Assembly: GCA_036490515.1 (NCBI GenBank)
Contig: DASXDU010000004.1
Location: forward strand, 62,001 to 126,000
Length of the DNA stretch: 64,000 nt
Direction: 5' to 3'
From: Palsa-1150 sp036490515
Lineage (GTDB): Bacteria > Myxococcota_A > Polyangia > Polyangiales > Polyangiaceae
This document shows, piece after piece, positions 48,339-57,564 of this stretch; positions within the stretch are counted from its first letter, which is position 1, and each line of letters starts with the position of its first letter. The translations under genes were made by a program, and so were the position numbers. The notes under the pieces were generated by a model that did not search any database, was not told the origin of the DNA, and worked only from the letters and a program-made list of their open reading frames with translations.

Positions 48339-50912
48339 CTACTGGACGCAGTGGGCGGTGACGGGGCCCGCGGAGTCGTTGCCGGCGTTGCACTCGTGGA
48401 ACTTGGGTGCCTTGGGGTCGATGTAGATCTGCGCGTCGAAGGAGTCGTGCGACGCCGCGGGAGCGGAGAGTGTCACGTCGAGCGTCTGCGTCTGGCCGGG
48501 GAGAAGGCCGTACGTCGTCGTCACGGAGCCGACCTTCGTGCCCGCCGGCTCGAGCAGGACGTCCGCCTCGACGCCCGCGGGGAGGCCGGACTGGCCGATG
48601 TTGCGGATCGACACGTGCGCGACGGGCGGGTCGACGCAGTCGACCGCGATCGCGACGATCGCGTCCGGCGCGTCGAAGATCCCCTGGTCCTGCACGTTCT
48701 GGCGGAAGTCGTTCAGCCAGGGGAGCGTCCAGTTCTTCGTCTCGCCCTTGGGGATCGACCCGTAGACGTCCGGCGCCGCGCAGGCGGTGTCGCGGTCGTC
48801 GCAGATGTTGGTCACGTGGTACGTGTGCTCGCTCCAGAGCGTGCGCGTCCCCACCCACGAGTCGGCCGCATCGCCGAAGACCGTGATGCCGCGGTACCCC
48901 TCGTCCGCCGTCGGGCCGGGCACCCACGTGACGCCGTTGATCGTCTCGGGGTTCCCGTTCGCGTCGAGGCACCCCCACCCCGCCGCGCTCGGGTCCGCGC
49001 CGTTCGACACCATGACCATCTCGGCGTGCCCGTCGCCGTTCACGTCCGCCAGCATCGACGCCTCGGTCCCCGTGAACGACGTGTGCGGCGCGGCGAAGCG
49101 CACCGAGCCATCCTGCCCGTCGAAGACCCAGAGGAAGCACTCGTCGCCGTAGATGACCTCCGCCTTGCCGTCGCCCTCGAAGTCGAACACCGTCGAGCCC
49201 GTGACCGACGACGACAGGTCGTGGTTCGGGGTCTTCCAGAGGACGTCGATCGTCTTCTTCGCGTAGTCCGGCTTCATGACCGAGTAGTAGGTCGCCATCG
49301 CGACGCCGATCTCGGGGAAGCCGTCGCCGTCAAAGTCCGCGACCGTGGGAGGCCCGCCGCTGCCCGTGCCCGGGAGCGCCACGGGGCCGAGGACGATCGC
49401 GCCCGTCGCACCGTCGAGGATCCAGAGCTGGCCGTCGGAGACGAGCACCGCCTCGGGCTTGCCATCCTTGTCGAAGTCGCCGACGCCCGGGAAGCCGTCA
49501 GGCAGCGAGTTCGCCGGCCAGAGGAGCGTGCCGTCGCTCTTGTACGCCGTGTTGCCGGCGAGCAGCTCGAGGTGGCCGTCGGCCGCGCCGTCGAGGTCGA
49601 CGAACGTGCTCGTGTACTGGTCGATCCCGCCGCCTCCGCCGCCGCCCGTGCCGGTCCACGCGAGCGTGATGCCGCCGGTCTTCGTCGTGAAGACCGTGTT
49701 CGCCCACGCGATCTCCGGGTGCCCGTCGAGGTCGATGTCCGCCACGGCGAGCCCGCCGCCCCAGCCGAAGGAGTCGTCGCTCGCGCCCGGGATGGGCTTG
49801 TCGCTCGTCGCCTTCACGACGCCGTTGCGGTCGACGAGGACGACGTAGCCCTCGCCGGTCACGGCGACGATGTCGACGAAGCCGTCGCCGTCGATGTCGC
49901 CGATGGCGTTCGAGAAGCCCTCGAAGCCGATGGAGGTGGGGCTGGCCTTGTCGAGCGACCACACCTCTTGGCCGGTGGACCCGTCGAGCAGGCGCAGGAC
50001 CCCGGTGTGGCAGGCGGTCGGCTCGGTGTTGGTGCACTGGCAGCACGTGCCCTTGCCGGTCTGCGAGTCGATGCCCTTGCCGCTCACGAAGACGATGCTC
50101 GGCGAGTCGAGCTCGTCGACCTTGCCGTCGCAGTTGTTGTCGTGGATGCGCCCGACCGTGGGCGTGGACCACACGTCGGTGAAGTCGGAGAAGGCGTTCG
50201 CCGTCGGGTTGCCCCACGTCCACCTCGCGACGGCGTCGAGCGGCCCGCCGGACGGCGGATGGTACTGGCACGATTCGATGCACGTGCCGCCGTCGGGCGT
50301 GGCGCCGGCGTCCGCCGCGCAGGTGGGGGGAACGGGAAGGCACCGGCCCGCCACGGGCAGCGACTCGGTGCAGCCGGCGCCCGCGTCCGTCGCGCCGCCG
50401 TCGCCGCCGCCCTTGCCGCCGTCCCCGCCACTTTTGCCCCCATCCCCGCCGCCCTTGCCGGCATCGCCGCCTGCATCGCCCGCCCCGGTTCCCCCGTCCC
50501 CGGGCGCTCCGCCGTCGGTCTCGTCGCCCAGCGCGGGCTCGCAGTACTGCCCTGCGCCGCAATCGCTGTTCGTGTGGCACGGCGCGCCCGGCATCACGCA
50601 CGCGCCGAAGAGGCACACCGATCCGCCAGCGCAGCACGCGCCGCCGCAGACGTGGGCCGCGTCCGCGCAGCACGTGCCCGAGCTCGTGATGCAGACACCG
50701 CCCGCGCAGTCGCTCGACGAGGTGCACGTGGCGCCCGTGTCCTGGCCGAACGAGTGCACGTCGCTCGACGTAGCGTCGCCCGGAAGACCGCCCTCGCCGC
50801 CCCCGTCGCCGGCGCCCGCGCTTCCGCGGTCGCTCGACCCGCAGCCGCCGTGCAGGACCACCGCCGCGGCGGCTGCGACGAGACACCCGACCACTCGCCC
50901 GCGCTTCCGCAT
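48339..50912 (-). CDS. FG-GAP/VCBS-repeat surface lipoprotein
   Basis: This encodes 857 residues from the ATG at 50912, with GGGGAG six bases upstream; the ATG at 50924 is an alternative. The signal ends AAVVLHGGCGSSD. A Cys-rich segment (about 45-110, TCTSSSDCAGGVC, TCCADAAHVC) and a Gly/Asp/Lys linker follow. The propeller region has Ca-binding FG-GAP loops: DNNCDGKVDELD, AIGDIDGDGFVDIV, AVADIDLDGHPEIA, GVGDFDKDGKPEAV, TVADFDGDGFPEIG and LADVNGDGHAEM. A CARDB-like beta domain ends the protein (VAHVSIRNIGQSGLPAG). It is probably a surface adhesin or scaffold. Confidence 0.88.
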   Translation of the reverse strand: MRKRGRVVGCLVAAAAAVVLHGGCGSSDRGSAGAGDGGGEGGLPGDATSSDVHSFGQDTGATCTSSSDCAGGVCITSSGTCCADAAHVCGGACCAGGSVCLFGACVMPGAPCHTNSDCGAGQYCEPALGDETDGGAPGDGGTGAGDAGGDAGKGGGDGGKSGGDGGKGGGDGGATDAGAGCTESLPVAGRCLPVPPTCAADAGATPDGGTCIESCQYHPPSGGPLDAVARWTWGNPTANAFSDFTDVWSTPTVGRIHDNNCDGKVDELDSPSIVFVSGKGIDSQTGKGTCCQCTNTEPTACHTGVLRLLDGSTGQEVWSLDKASPTSIGFEGFSNAIGDIDGDGFVDIVAVTGEGYVVLVDRNGVVKATSDKPIPGASDDSFGWGGGLAVADIDLDGHPEIAWANTVFTTKTGGITLAWTGTGGGGGGGIDQYTSTFVDLDGAADGHLELLAGNTAYKSDGTLLWPANSLPDGFPGVGDFDKDGKPEAVLVSDGQLWILDGATGAIVLGPVALPGTGSGGPPTVADFDGDGFPEIGVAMATYYSVMKPDYAKKTIDVLWKTPNHDLSSSVTGSTVFDFEGDGKAEVIYGDECFLWVFDGQDGSVRFAAPHTSFTGTEASMLADVNGDGHAEMVMVSNGADPSAAGWGCLDANGNPETINGVTWVPGPTADEGYRGITVFGDAADSWVGTRTLWSEHTYHVTNICDDRDTACAAPDVYGSIPKGETKNWTLPWLNDFRQNVQDQGIFDAPDAIVAIAVDCVDPPVAHVSIRNIGQSGLPAGVEADVLLEPAGTKVGSVTTTYGLLPGQTQTLDVTLSAPAASHDSFDAQIYIDPKAPKFHECNAGNDSAGPVTAHCVQ

Positions 50913-51085
50913 GGTGCTCCCCATCGAGTATGTCCATGTCGCAACAATCGAACCAGGCTGAAACCGGACCGCTCTCGCTTCACCGGCGGCGGCACGCGCG
51001 TCTTTCCTGGAGAAATGGCCTCCACGGCGAGGCGCGCCGCGTTCCACGTGGATCGACGCGGATCCAGCGAACGGGAACCCGTCCC

Positions 51086-52411
51086 TCAGGCGAGCTTCTT
51101 CGCCGGGCGCGTCGAGCCGCAGGGCGAGACGTCCTCGCCCTCGGGTACGAGGCCCGTCGCCTTGCGCGTGCGGGCCGCGGCCTTCCTCGTGAGGCGGTCG
51201 ACCCGACGGCGGGAACCCTCCTCGCTCTCGCCCGTGCCGCGCGCGACCCACTCGAGCGCGCGTTCGGGCGAGCGGAGCCAGTGCTCGTAGAGCTTCGCGA
51301 GCTCGAGGCGGACGGACGCGTCGTCGACGCTTCCCGCCAGCGACTCGAAGTCGGCGAGGGCGCTCGCACGATCGCCGCGTGCCTTTGCGATGTCGGCGCG
51401 CGCGCGCAGGGTCTGGGGCGTCGCGTCGCGCTCAACGGCGGCCTGGGCGACGGCGGTCGCTCTCTCGAGCGCACCTGCCCTGCGGAGCGTGCGCGCTACG
51501 CCGACGAGGTCTTCGACGCCGAGCTGCCCGTCGAGGCCCTCGCCGTAGAGCCCGAGGAGCGCGACCATCGCAACCACGTCCCACGCGTTGTGCTCGATGA
51601 CGCCGAGGAGCGAGCGCGTGTCCCCCGTGCGGAGAAAGTGCAGGTAGCACGCGCTGACGTCGGCCCCCGCGACGTCGTCGTTGCGCTCGAAGCCGAGCAC
51701 GTCGCGCTCGATCGTGACGAGACGGCAGCCGGCGCCGAGGCGCTTGCCGTGCACGCGTCGGGCGACGTGGAGAAGATCGAGGTGTGGCGGCGAGCGCGGG
51801 GCGTCGAGCCGCGCCATCGCGAAGCGCGTGCGGAGGAGCGGCATGTCGAACGTCTTGCCGTTGAACGTGACGAGCATCGACGCGCCGGCGAGGCGCTCGC
51901 TCACGCGCGCGAGCATCGGACCCTCCTCGCCGAGCGCGCGCACGAGGATCTGCTCGAGGACGAGCGTCCCCGAGTCCCACCAGGCGAGGCCGACGAGGAA
52001 CGCGACCGTCCCGGTGCCGCCTGCGAGGCCCGTCGTCTCGGTGTCGAGATAGAGCGCGCCCCGCGGATCGCACGAAGCGAGCGTCGGGTCGAGCGCGAGC
52101 AGCGCGAGGAGCTCGGCGCTGGCGTCGCGCGCGCATGCGAGGGGGGCATGCCCGGTGCGGTGCGCCGGCGAGAGACGCTGAACGCGGACGTGGAGAGGGC
52201 CGTCCGGCGTGACGGTCGTCGCGAACGGGAGATCGACGGTGTCGACCGGCGGCGGCGGACGCGGAGCCCGGCGGGCGGTGCGCTCGAGGGTGGCCTCGAT
52301 GCGGGCGCGGAGATCGTTCAGTAGGTCGGCCCGGGCAGGAGCGGGCACGAGGACCGAGAACGCGGAAATGCCCGCAGTTTCGAGCCGGGAGAGCTTGTCG
52401 CGAAAGGACAC
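51086..52411 (-). CDS. YprB-like DEDDh-type exonuclease with TPR C-terminus
   Basis: This encodes 441 residues. The ribonuclease-H-like nuclease motifs are YLDTETTGLAGGTG (motif I), LVTFNGKTFDMPLLRTRF (motif II) and EHNAWDVVAMVALL (motif III). HLDLLHVARRV lies in between, as in YprB and predicted 3'-5' exonucleases. From about residue 300 the protein turns into TPR-like helices (LERATAVAQAAVERDATPQT, KARGDRASALADFESLA) and ends with a basic tail. There is no signal peptide, so it is cytoplasmic. It lies 27 bp after the peptidase gene. Confidence 0.82.
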   Translation of the reverse strand: MSFRDKLSRLETAGISAFSVLVPAPARADLLNDLRARIEATLERTARRAPRPPPPVDTVDLPFATTVTPDGPLHVRVQRLSPAHRTGHAPLACARDASAELLALLALDPTLASCDPRGALYLDTETTGLAGGTGTVAFLVGLAWWDSGTLVLEQILVRALGEEGPMLARVSERLAGASMLVTFNGKTFDMPLLRTRFAMARLDAPRSPPHLDLLHVARRVHGKRLGAGCRLVTIERDVLGFERNDDVAGADVSACYLHFLRTGDTRSLLGVIEHNAWDVVAMVALLGLYGEGLDGQLGVEDLVGVARTLRRAGALERATAVAQAAVERDATPQTLRARADIAKARGDRASALADFESLAGSVDDASVRLELAKLYEHWLRSPERALEWVARGTGESEEGSRRRVDRLTRKAAARTRKATGLVPEGEDVSPCGSTRPAKKLA

Positions 52412-52438
52412 GGGCGACCCTCCCGACGGTACATCGGT

Positions 52439-53860
52439 TCAGTGGGGTTGGCCAGCGGACAGCGCCTTCCGAAGGGCGGCCTCGGGCGCGTCGTCGCGGA
52501 GCTCGACGGCGCCGCCGTCGCGCGGGACTACCCCGAGGGAGGCCCAGAGGCGGTCGAGATCGACGGGCTCGCCTGCGACGGCGTCGTGTGCGACGAGGTC
52601 CGCGAGGACGTGCGCGCCGGTGGCCTCGTCGCCGACGCGAACGAAGTCGGCGAGCGTGGCGGTATGGGTGGCGTCGCCCAGGGTCGTGAGCGCCGCGCGC
52701 AGGGCATCGTCGAGGGACTTCTTGCCGGCGGTCGCCTCCCGGATTTGGACGTCCGCGAGGAACGCGAAGAGCGCACCGCCCCAGTACGTCGAATCGATGT
52801 CGTCGCGGTCCTCGAGCGCGGCAGGGTCGCCGGGCTTGCGCAGGCCGCGCTTCATCTGGTCGGCGAAGTGGCGCCAGAGATCGTCCGGTCGCGTCCAGCC
52901 CGCGCGCTCGCGGAGAATGGGCTCGTAGTACGTCGCGAGGCCCTCCTCGAGCCAGTGCGCCTCGCCGACGAACGACGGCGTGGCGAGGTGAAAGAGCTCG
53001 TGAACGGGAACCCACTCGCCGTGCATCGCGGAAGCCTTGGTGTCCTCGCCGAAGAGGAGGGCGACCGACGCGCCGGCGAGCGAGAGAACGCGGCCGAAGA
53101 CGACCTCCTCTGCGCCGCGCACCGGGACGACGAAGACGGTCGCGTCGACGGGGAACCGCCCGAAGAGGCCAGCGACGCAGCCGGCGGCGTCCTTCACGGC
53201 GCCGACGGCCGCGGCGTCGCCCATGGCGAGCGGTTGCCCGAGGAGCGCCACGTCGAGCGTCGCGCCGGGCACGGGCGCCCGCACGCGGCGGAAGTCGCCG
53301 AACGCCGTGAAGCTCGCCTCCCCGAGCTCGCGGGCCCGCATCACGTAGCCGCCGCCGCTCGCCTTGCGAAGACCCGTCACGAACCGGCTCGCATCGCCCC
53401 CGCGGACGGCGACGCGCACCTCGGCGTCGCCCATGGGCTCGGGCCGCAGCATCCACGCGCTCGCGGGGCCGAGGACGGCCCCGCCCACCATGCGAGCGCA
53501 GTCCATGCGATGGCATCCGCGGGCGAGCTCCTCGAGGTCGACGGTGTAGCGGAGCGTGCACCGCGCGCGGCACGAGGGGACCGCCCAGCCGTCCGGCTGC
53601 GCCGCGAGCGGCACGAGGTGCTCGTCCTTGTAGAGCGCGACGTCGCCGATCGCGTCGCCCGCCTCGGGCGCGACGAGCTTGCCCGAGGGAGCGGCGTCGA
53701 ACCGCGCCTCCACCTCGAGCTTCCACGAGCCGGGCCCGGGCGGCGCGAGGGCGTAGACGTACGCGGGATGCGCCTCGACGGGAGCGGCTGGCGCCCCGCC
53801 GCACGCCGCGAGAACGACACCGAGGAGAGCCGCCCGCGCCGCGCGCACGAAGGGCACCAT
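52439..53860 (-). CDS. M61-like metallopeptidase lipoprotein
   Basis: This encodes 473 residues. The signal MVPFVRAARAALLGVVLAAC gives a lipobox (VLAACGG). An N-terminal beta domain (about 30-230) is followed by a gluzincin peptidase domain with WVPVHELFHLATPSF (HExxH) and HWLEEGLATYYEPIL (Glu zinc ligand). Then come the YWGGALFAFLADVQIR helix and a C-terminal helical part. This order is that of the glycyl-aminopeptidase M61 family. It is predicted periplasmic or surface-exposed; the substrate is unknown. Confidence 0.85.
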   Translation of the reverse strand: MVPFVRAARAALLGVVLAACGGAPAAPVEAHPAYVYALAPPGPGSWKLEVEARFDAAPSGKLVAPEAGDAIGDVALYKDEHLVPLAAQPDGWAVPSCRARCTLRYTVDLEELARGCHRMDCARMVGGAVLGPASAWMLRPEPMGDAEVRVAVRGGDASRFVTGLRKASGGGYVMRARELGEASFTAFGDFRRVRAPVPGATLDVALLGQPLAMGDAAAVGAVKDAAGCVAGLFGRFPVDATVFVVPVRGAEEVVFGRVLSLAGASVALLFGEDTKASAMHGEWVPVHELFHLATPSFVGEAHWLEEGLATYYEPILRERAGWTRPDDLWRHFADQMKRGLRKPGDPAALEDRDDIDSTYWGGALFAFLADVQIREATAGKKSLDDALRAALTTLGDATHTATLADFVRVGDEATGAHVLADLVAHDAVAGEPVDLDRLWASLGVVPRDGGAVELRDDAPEAALRKALSAGQPH

Positions 53861-53945
53861 ACGGGAGCCTTGCGGGCCCGCAAAGCCCGCACGACATGCG
53901 GCGCGCCGAAGACCGCCGCGGGGTGCCAGCAGGAAGAACGCGCGA

Positions 53946-55469
53946 TCAGAAGGCGAGGTCGCTCGCGTTCGCCTGGTTCTTCTTCAGGGCCTGCTTGGTG
54001 GCCGGGCTCGGCGGCGCGGGCGCGAAGTGGCCCGCGGGAGAGGTGGCCGCGGGGCCACCGGCGAAGCCCGACTGCGCCTGAGCCAGGACGCCCGCTTGCT
54101 CCTCGAGGTCCTTGTCGACGGGACGCGCGAAGGCGCGCGCGGCGCGGGGAAGCGCGGAGGCCGCGGCGACGGCCTGGGGCGTGGTCGTCGCGAGCTCGCT
54201 CTGCCGGCGCGCGAGCTCGTCGCGGGCGGCGTCGGCCTTGCCTTTCGAGAACAGCTCGTTGGCGGTGGTGAGGGCGCGCGCCGTGCGGCTGCGCTCGACG
54301 CGGGCGGCGACGAAGGGATCGAGGTCGCGCTGCGCCGAGCCGTCGCTGCGGACGTCGACGGCCAGCGTGCCCGCGCAGCGCCCGTCCTCGCGGCGGACGA
54401 CGTCTCGGTAGGCGAGCGCGAGGTCCGCGACCGACTTCTCGCCGTCGGCATCGGCCGGGACGCGCACCTTGAGGAGGACGGTCTTTTCCTGGCGGGCGTC
54501 GAACGCTCCGAGCGGGACGAGGACGCGCGTCCCCTCGCGCCGGAACGACCGGTCGAGCACGTCCTCGACGATCACGCCGGGCGCCGGATCGATCGAGAGC
54601 TCCGCCTCGCTGGCGACGGCCGTCTCGAGGGTCCCGAGCTCCTCGTCGAAGACCTGCTCGAGCGCCGAGGGGTCCGGCACGAAGAAGTGGCGGCCATTCG
54701 ACTCCTGCGCGATGGCGGCCATCACCTTCTCGTCGAACTCGAGGTCGACGCCGATGGTCGAGACGGCGATGCCGCGGTCGCGGGCGCGTGACGCGAGGGC
54801 GCGCAGGCCCGTCACGTCCCGGATGCCGGTCGTGGCCTCGCCGTCGGAGATGAGCAGGATGCGCTTCACCTCGTCGCGCGGGCCGGGAGAGGCGTCGAGC
54901 TCGGAGGTGGCCGTGTTCAGGGCGCACGAGATGCAGGTGTCGCCCCCGGCGCGCATGGCGCGGATCGAGGCCTCGACGGTCGGACGCGACGAGGCGTCGA
55001 TGGTGGTCGGCGGGACGAGGACGCGCGCCGCCTGATCGAAGGACACGACCGTCGCGCGGTCGCCGTCGTGCATCCGCTCGATGACCCCCACCGCGGCGGC
55101 GATGGCGCTGTTCATCTTGGCGCCGGCCATCGAGCCCGACCGGTCGACCGCGATGGCGAGGTGCACCGGCGGGGGCGCGCTCCGTGCGTCCGGAGCGACG
55201 TCCGCGCCCGTCACCGTGGCCAGGACGAACGTCCCCGTGCTCCCGCCGTGCGGGTCGCGGGCGACCGAGGCGTGGCCGAGGCGTGCGTCGAGGAGGAGCG
55301 TCTTGCCGTCGACGAAGTGAGCGCTCGGCCCCTCGGGGGGGGGCGCCGGCTCGGCGACCGTGAGCACCGTCGACCGGCCGTGGGCGGCGGGTGTGGGGAC
55401 GAGCAGCGCGGCCCCGGCGGAGCAGGCGACGGCGGCGGCGGCGGCGAGGGCGAAGGTTCGGACGCGCAT
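53946..55469 (-). CDS. Secreted von Willebrand factor A domain protein
   Basis: This encodes 507 residues from the ATG at 55469. The signal peptide (VRTFALAAAAAVACSAGAAL) is followed by a VWA domain with MIDAS residues D109-R-S111-G-S113 (AVDRSGSMAGAKM), Thr in GGDTCISCALN, and ILLISDGEATTGIRD. A beta-sandwich (about 310-410) and a helical tail (TANELFSKGKADAARDELAR) follow. It resembles Ca-activated-channel-like/YfbK proteins. It lies 88 bp after the redox cluster and may be transcribed with it. Confidence 0.85.
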   Translation of the reverse strand: MRVRTFALAAAAAVACSAGAALLVPTPAAHGRSTVLTVAEPAPPPEGPSAHFVDGKTLLLDARLGHASVARDPHGGSTGTFVLATVTGADVAPDARSAPPPVHLAIAVDRSGSMAGAKMNSAIAAAVGVIERMHDGDRATVVSFDQAARVLVPPTTIDASSRPTVEASIRAMRAGGDTCISCALNTATSELDASPGPRDEVKRILLISDGEATTGIRDVTGLRALASRARDRGIAVSTIGVDLEFDEKVMAAIAQESNGRHFFVPDPSALEQVFDEELGTLETAVASEAELSIDPAPGVIVEDVLDRSFRREGTRVLVPLGAFDARQEKTVLLKVRVPADADGEKSVADLALAYRDVVRREDGRCAGTLAVDVRSDGSAQRDLDPFVAARVERSRTARALTTANELFSKGKADAARDELARRQSELATTTPQAVAAASALPRAARAFARPVDKDLEEQAGVLAQAQSGFAGGPAATSPAGHFAPAPPSPATKQALKKNQANASDLAF

Positions 55470-55557
55470 GGCCGTTCTACGGGTGTCCCGCGCGGAGGAT
55501 CTACGGCGTCGGCCGGCGCCGCCGAGCCGGGCCTTTTTCGCTTCCCCCGGGCGGATT

Positions 55558-57564
55558 TCAGCCCACGCGAAGGCCGGCGGCCTCGAGAAGGGCGCGGGAG
55601 GGCTCTCCGCCGAGGAGCGCCAGGACCGCGTCCACGGGGACCTTCTCGCGGCCCTCACCCCGGCCCGGCGTGCGGAGAACGGCCCACCGCTCGTCCACGT
55701 GCTCGACGGTGCTCTCGAACACGATGCGGATCCGGCCGGCGGCCGCCAGGCGACGCACCTCGTCGACGTTCTTCGCCCGTCCGCGCGCGAACCCGGCGCC
55801 ACGGTAGGACACGGTGACCGTGGTTCCGGGCTGCCGGGCGAGCGCGACGACCGCCTCGAGGGCGGAGTCGCCGAGGCCGACCACGAGGACGCGCTTTCCG
55901 GCGAGCGCGCGGGCGTCGGAGAGCGCGTGCGCCACGCGCGTCGCGGCCCCTTCGGCGACGGTGGCGTCGAGGTTGCGCGGCGAGCCGCGGCGGCCGATCG
56001 CGAAGAGGACGCGTGCCGCGCGGACGGTGCGTGTTCCGTCCGGGGTCTCGACGGCGACGGCGAAGTCGCCAGAGTCTCCCGTCACGCCCGAGACCCGATG
56101 TCGCTCGCGAACGTCTAGGCGGTGAGCGCGCACGATCCGCGTCCACTGCGCGACGATCTCCTCCTTCGTGCTCTCGCGCAGCCAGAGGGCTCCCTCGAGG
56201 GGGAGCTCCAGCGGCGGATCGTGGACGATCTTCCCGCGCGGAAAACCGCGGACCGTCGCGGCGACCGTCGACTGCTCGAAGACGGCGCACGCGAGGCCGA
56301 GCTCCTCTGCGCGCAGCGCAGCCGAAAGACCGGCCGGTCCCGCGCCAACGACGGCGAGGTCGACGCGTTCGTCATTCGCCCCCACACGCCGGGCTCGTCC
56401 CGCGGTCCGCGCGGCGCGCGGCAGGCTCTCTGCGACGGCGTCGACGGCGCGGGCCCCCTGCGTGATCGCGCTCCGGATGAGCGGAACGCCGGTGAGGTCA
56501 CCGGCGACGAAGATCCCAGGCCGATCGACGCTCTCGAGGCGCACATCGACGTGCGGGCGATCGGGCAGGGGCTCGCCGTCCGCGGCGAGGCGCAGCGAAC
56601 CGTTCGGGCACGCGGCCTCGCACGAGCCGACGCCGCAGCACTCGTCGGGACGCGCCACGACTGCGACGTGGCGCTCGACGGAGAGGACGTCGAAGGGGCA
56701 CGCGTCGACGCACGCGTGGCAGCCGAGGCAGCGCGCGCCGTCGATGACGGGGAGGCGAACGACCGCCGGGGCGATCGGCGCGGGCGAGGACTTCGTGCCG
56801 CGCGGCCGGCGTCGACGGCGCTGCGCGAGCCCGGCGCCGGCGAACGCGAGGCACCCGAGCCCGATGCCGGAGCCGACCCACATCCACGGTGCGCGCGCGG
56901 GGGCCGCGGCGGGGGCGAGGGACGCATCGAGGACGTGTCGGGCCGCGTCCCAGGCGACGTAACGCGCGGCGCCGTGCTGGTGGGCGCACTTGCCCGTCGT
57001 GGCGAGTGGCTTCGACGGAGTCTCGTGCTCGTCGAAGCACGCGTCGAACCCGCCGCCCGGCGCGCCGGCGATGCACGCGCGAAGGGGGTCGCTCGCGCGC
57101 GCCGCGTCGTGGCAGCGGACGCATGCGGCGAGCGGGACGACGGCGACGGTCGCTCCCGGAGGACCCTCCGCGGCCACGCGCTCCTCGGTCGTGGCGCGCC
57201 AGCGCACCGCCGCCCCCTCGCCGTCGAACGTGATGCCCTCCGCGGCGCCATGGGCCGTATGGCACGTGGGGCACGCGAGCTCTCCGCGCGCGGCGAGCGA
57301 CCGGTGCGCGGCGCGCGTCGACGGGTGGGCGCCGTGGCACGTCACGCAGCCGGCGCCACCGGCGGGAGCGTTGGCCGTCTCGCCGTGGCACGCGGCGCAC
57401 GCGACGTTTGCGGCGACGTGGGGACGCGCGAGGGGACCGGGGGCCGCGCTCCGCGCGGAGGGAACCGCGACGGCGACGACCGCGACGGCGAGTACGGCGA
57501 TCAGCGCGGCGAAGCCGAGGCGGCGCCCACGCGTGACGTCGCTCGACGGGAGGACCGCGCTCAC
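55558..57564 (-). CDS. Tetraheme cytochrome c - ferredoxin - FAD/NAD(P) oxidoreductase fusion
   Basis: This encodes 668 residues from a GTG overlapping the previous stop (GTGA). An N-terminal membrane anchor is followed by CxxCH hemes at 56-60, 73-77, 98-102 and 148-152, then a second membrane helix (about 228-246). A two-cluster ferredoxin segment follows (Cys279, 282, 285, 289; then Cys309, 315, 319, with Val312 in place of a ligand). The C-terminal thioredoxin-reductase-like flavoprotein has GAGPAG at 407-412 and GLGDSA at 563-568. The FAD-closing GIFVAGDLTGV motif (350-360) precedes rather than follows the GxGxxG fold. Periplasmic hemes and cytoplasmic Fe-S/FAD on one chain suggest transmembrane electron transfer. 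Confidence 0.85.
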   Translation of the reverse strand: MSAVLPSSDVTRGRRLGFAALIAVLAVAVVAVAVPSARSAAPGPLARPHVAANVACAACHGETANAPAGGAGCVTCHGAHPSTRAAHRSLAARGELACPTCHTAHGAAEGITFDGEGAAVRWRATTEERVAAEGPPGATVAVVPLAACVRCHDAARASDPLRACIAGAPGGGFDACFDEHETPSKPLATTGKCAHQHGAARYVAWDAARHVLDASLAPAAAPARAPWMWVGSGIGLGCLAFAGAGLAQRRRRRPRGTKSSPAPIAPAVVRLPVIDGARCLGCHACVDACPFDVLSVERHVAVVARPDECCGVGSCEAACPNGSLRLAADGEPLPDRPHVDVRLESVDRPGIFVAGDLTGVPLIRSAITQGARAVDAVAESLPRAARTAGRARRVGANDERVDLAVVGAGPAGLSAALRAEELGLACAVFEQSTVAATVRGFPRGKIVHDPPLELPLEGALWLRESTKEEIVAQWTRIVRAHRLDVRERHRVSGVTGDSGDFAVAVETPDGTRTVRAARVLFAIGRRGSPRNLDATVAEGAATRVAHALSDARALAGKRVLVVGLGDSALEAVVALARQPGTTVTVSYRGAGFARGRAKNVDEVRRLAAAGRIRIVFESTVEHVDERWAVLRTPGRGEGREKVPVDAVLALLGGEPSRALLEAAGLRVG

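Noticed and set aside
47811..51290. 1,159-codon plus-strand open frame
   Set aside because: Runs through hairpin copy 2 and antisense to the FG-GAP gene; low-complexity Arg/Val/Ala composition.
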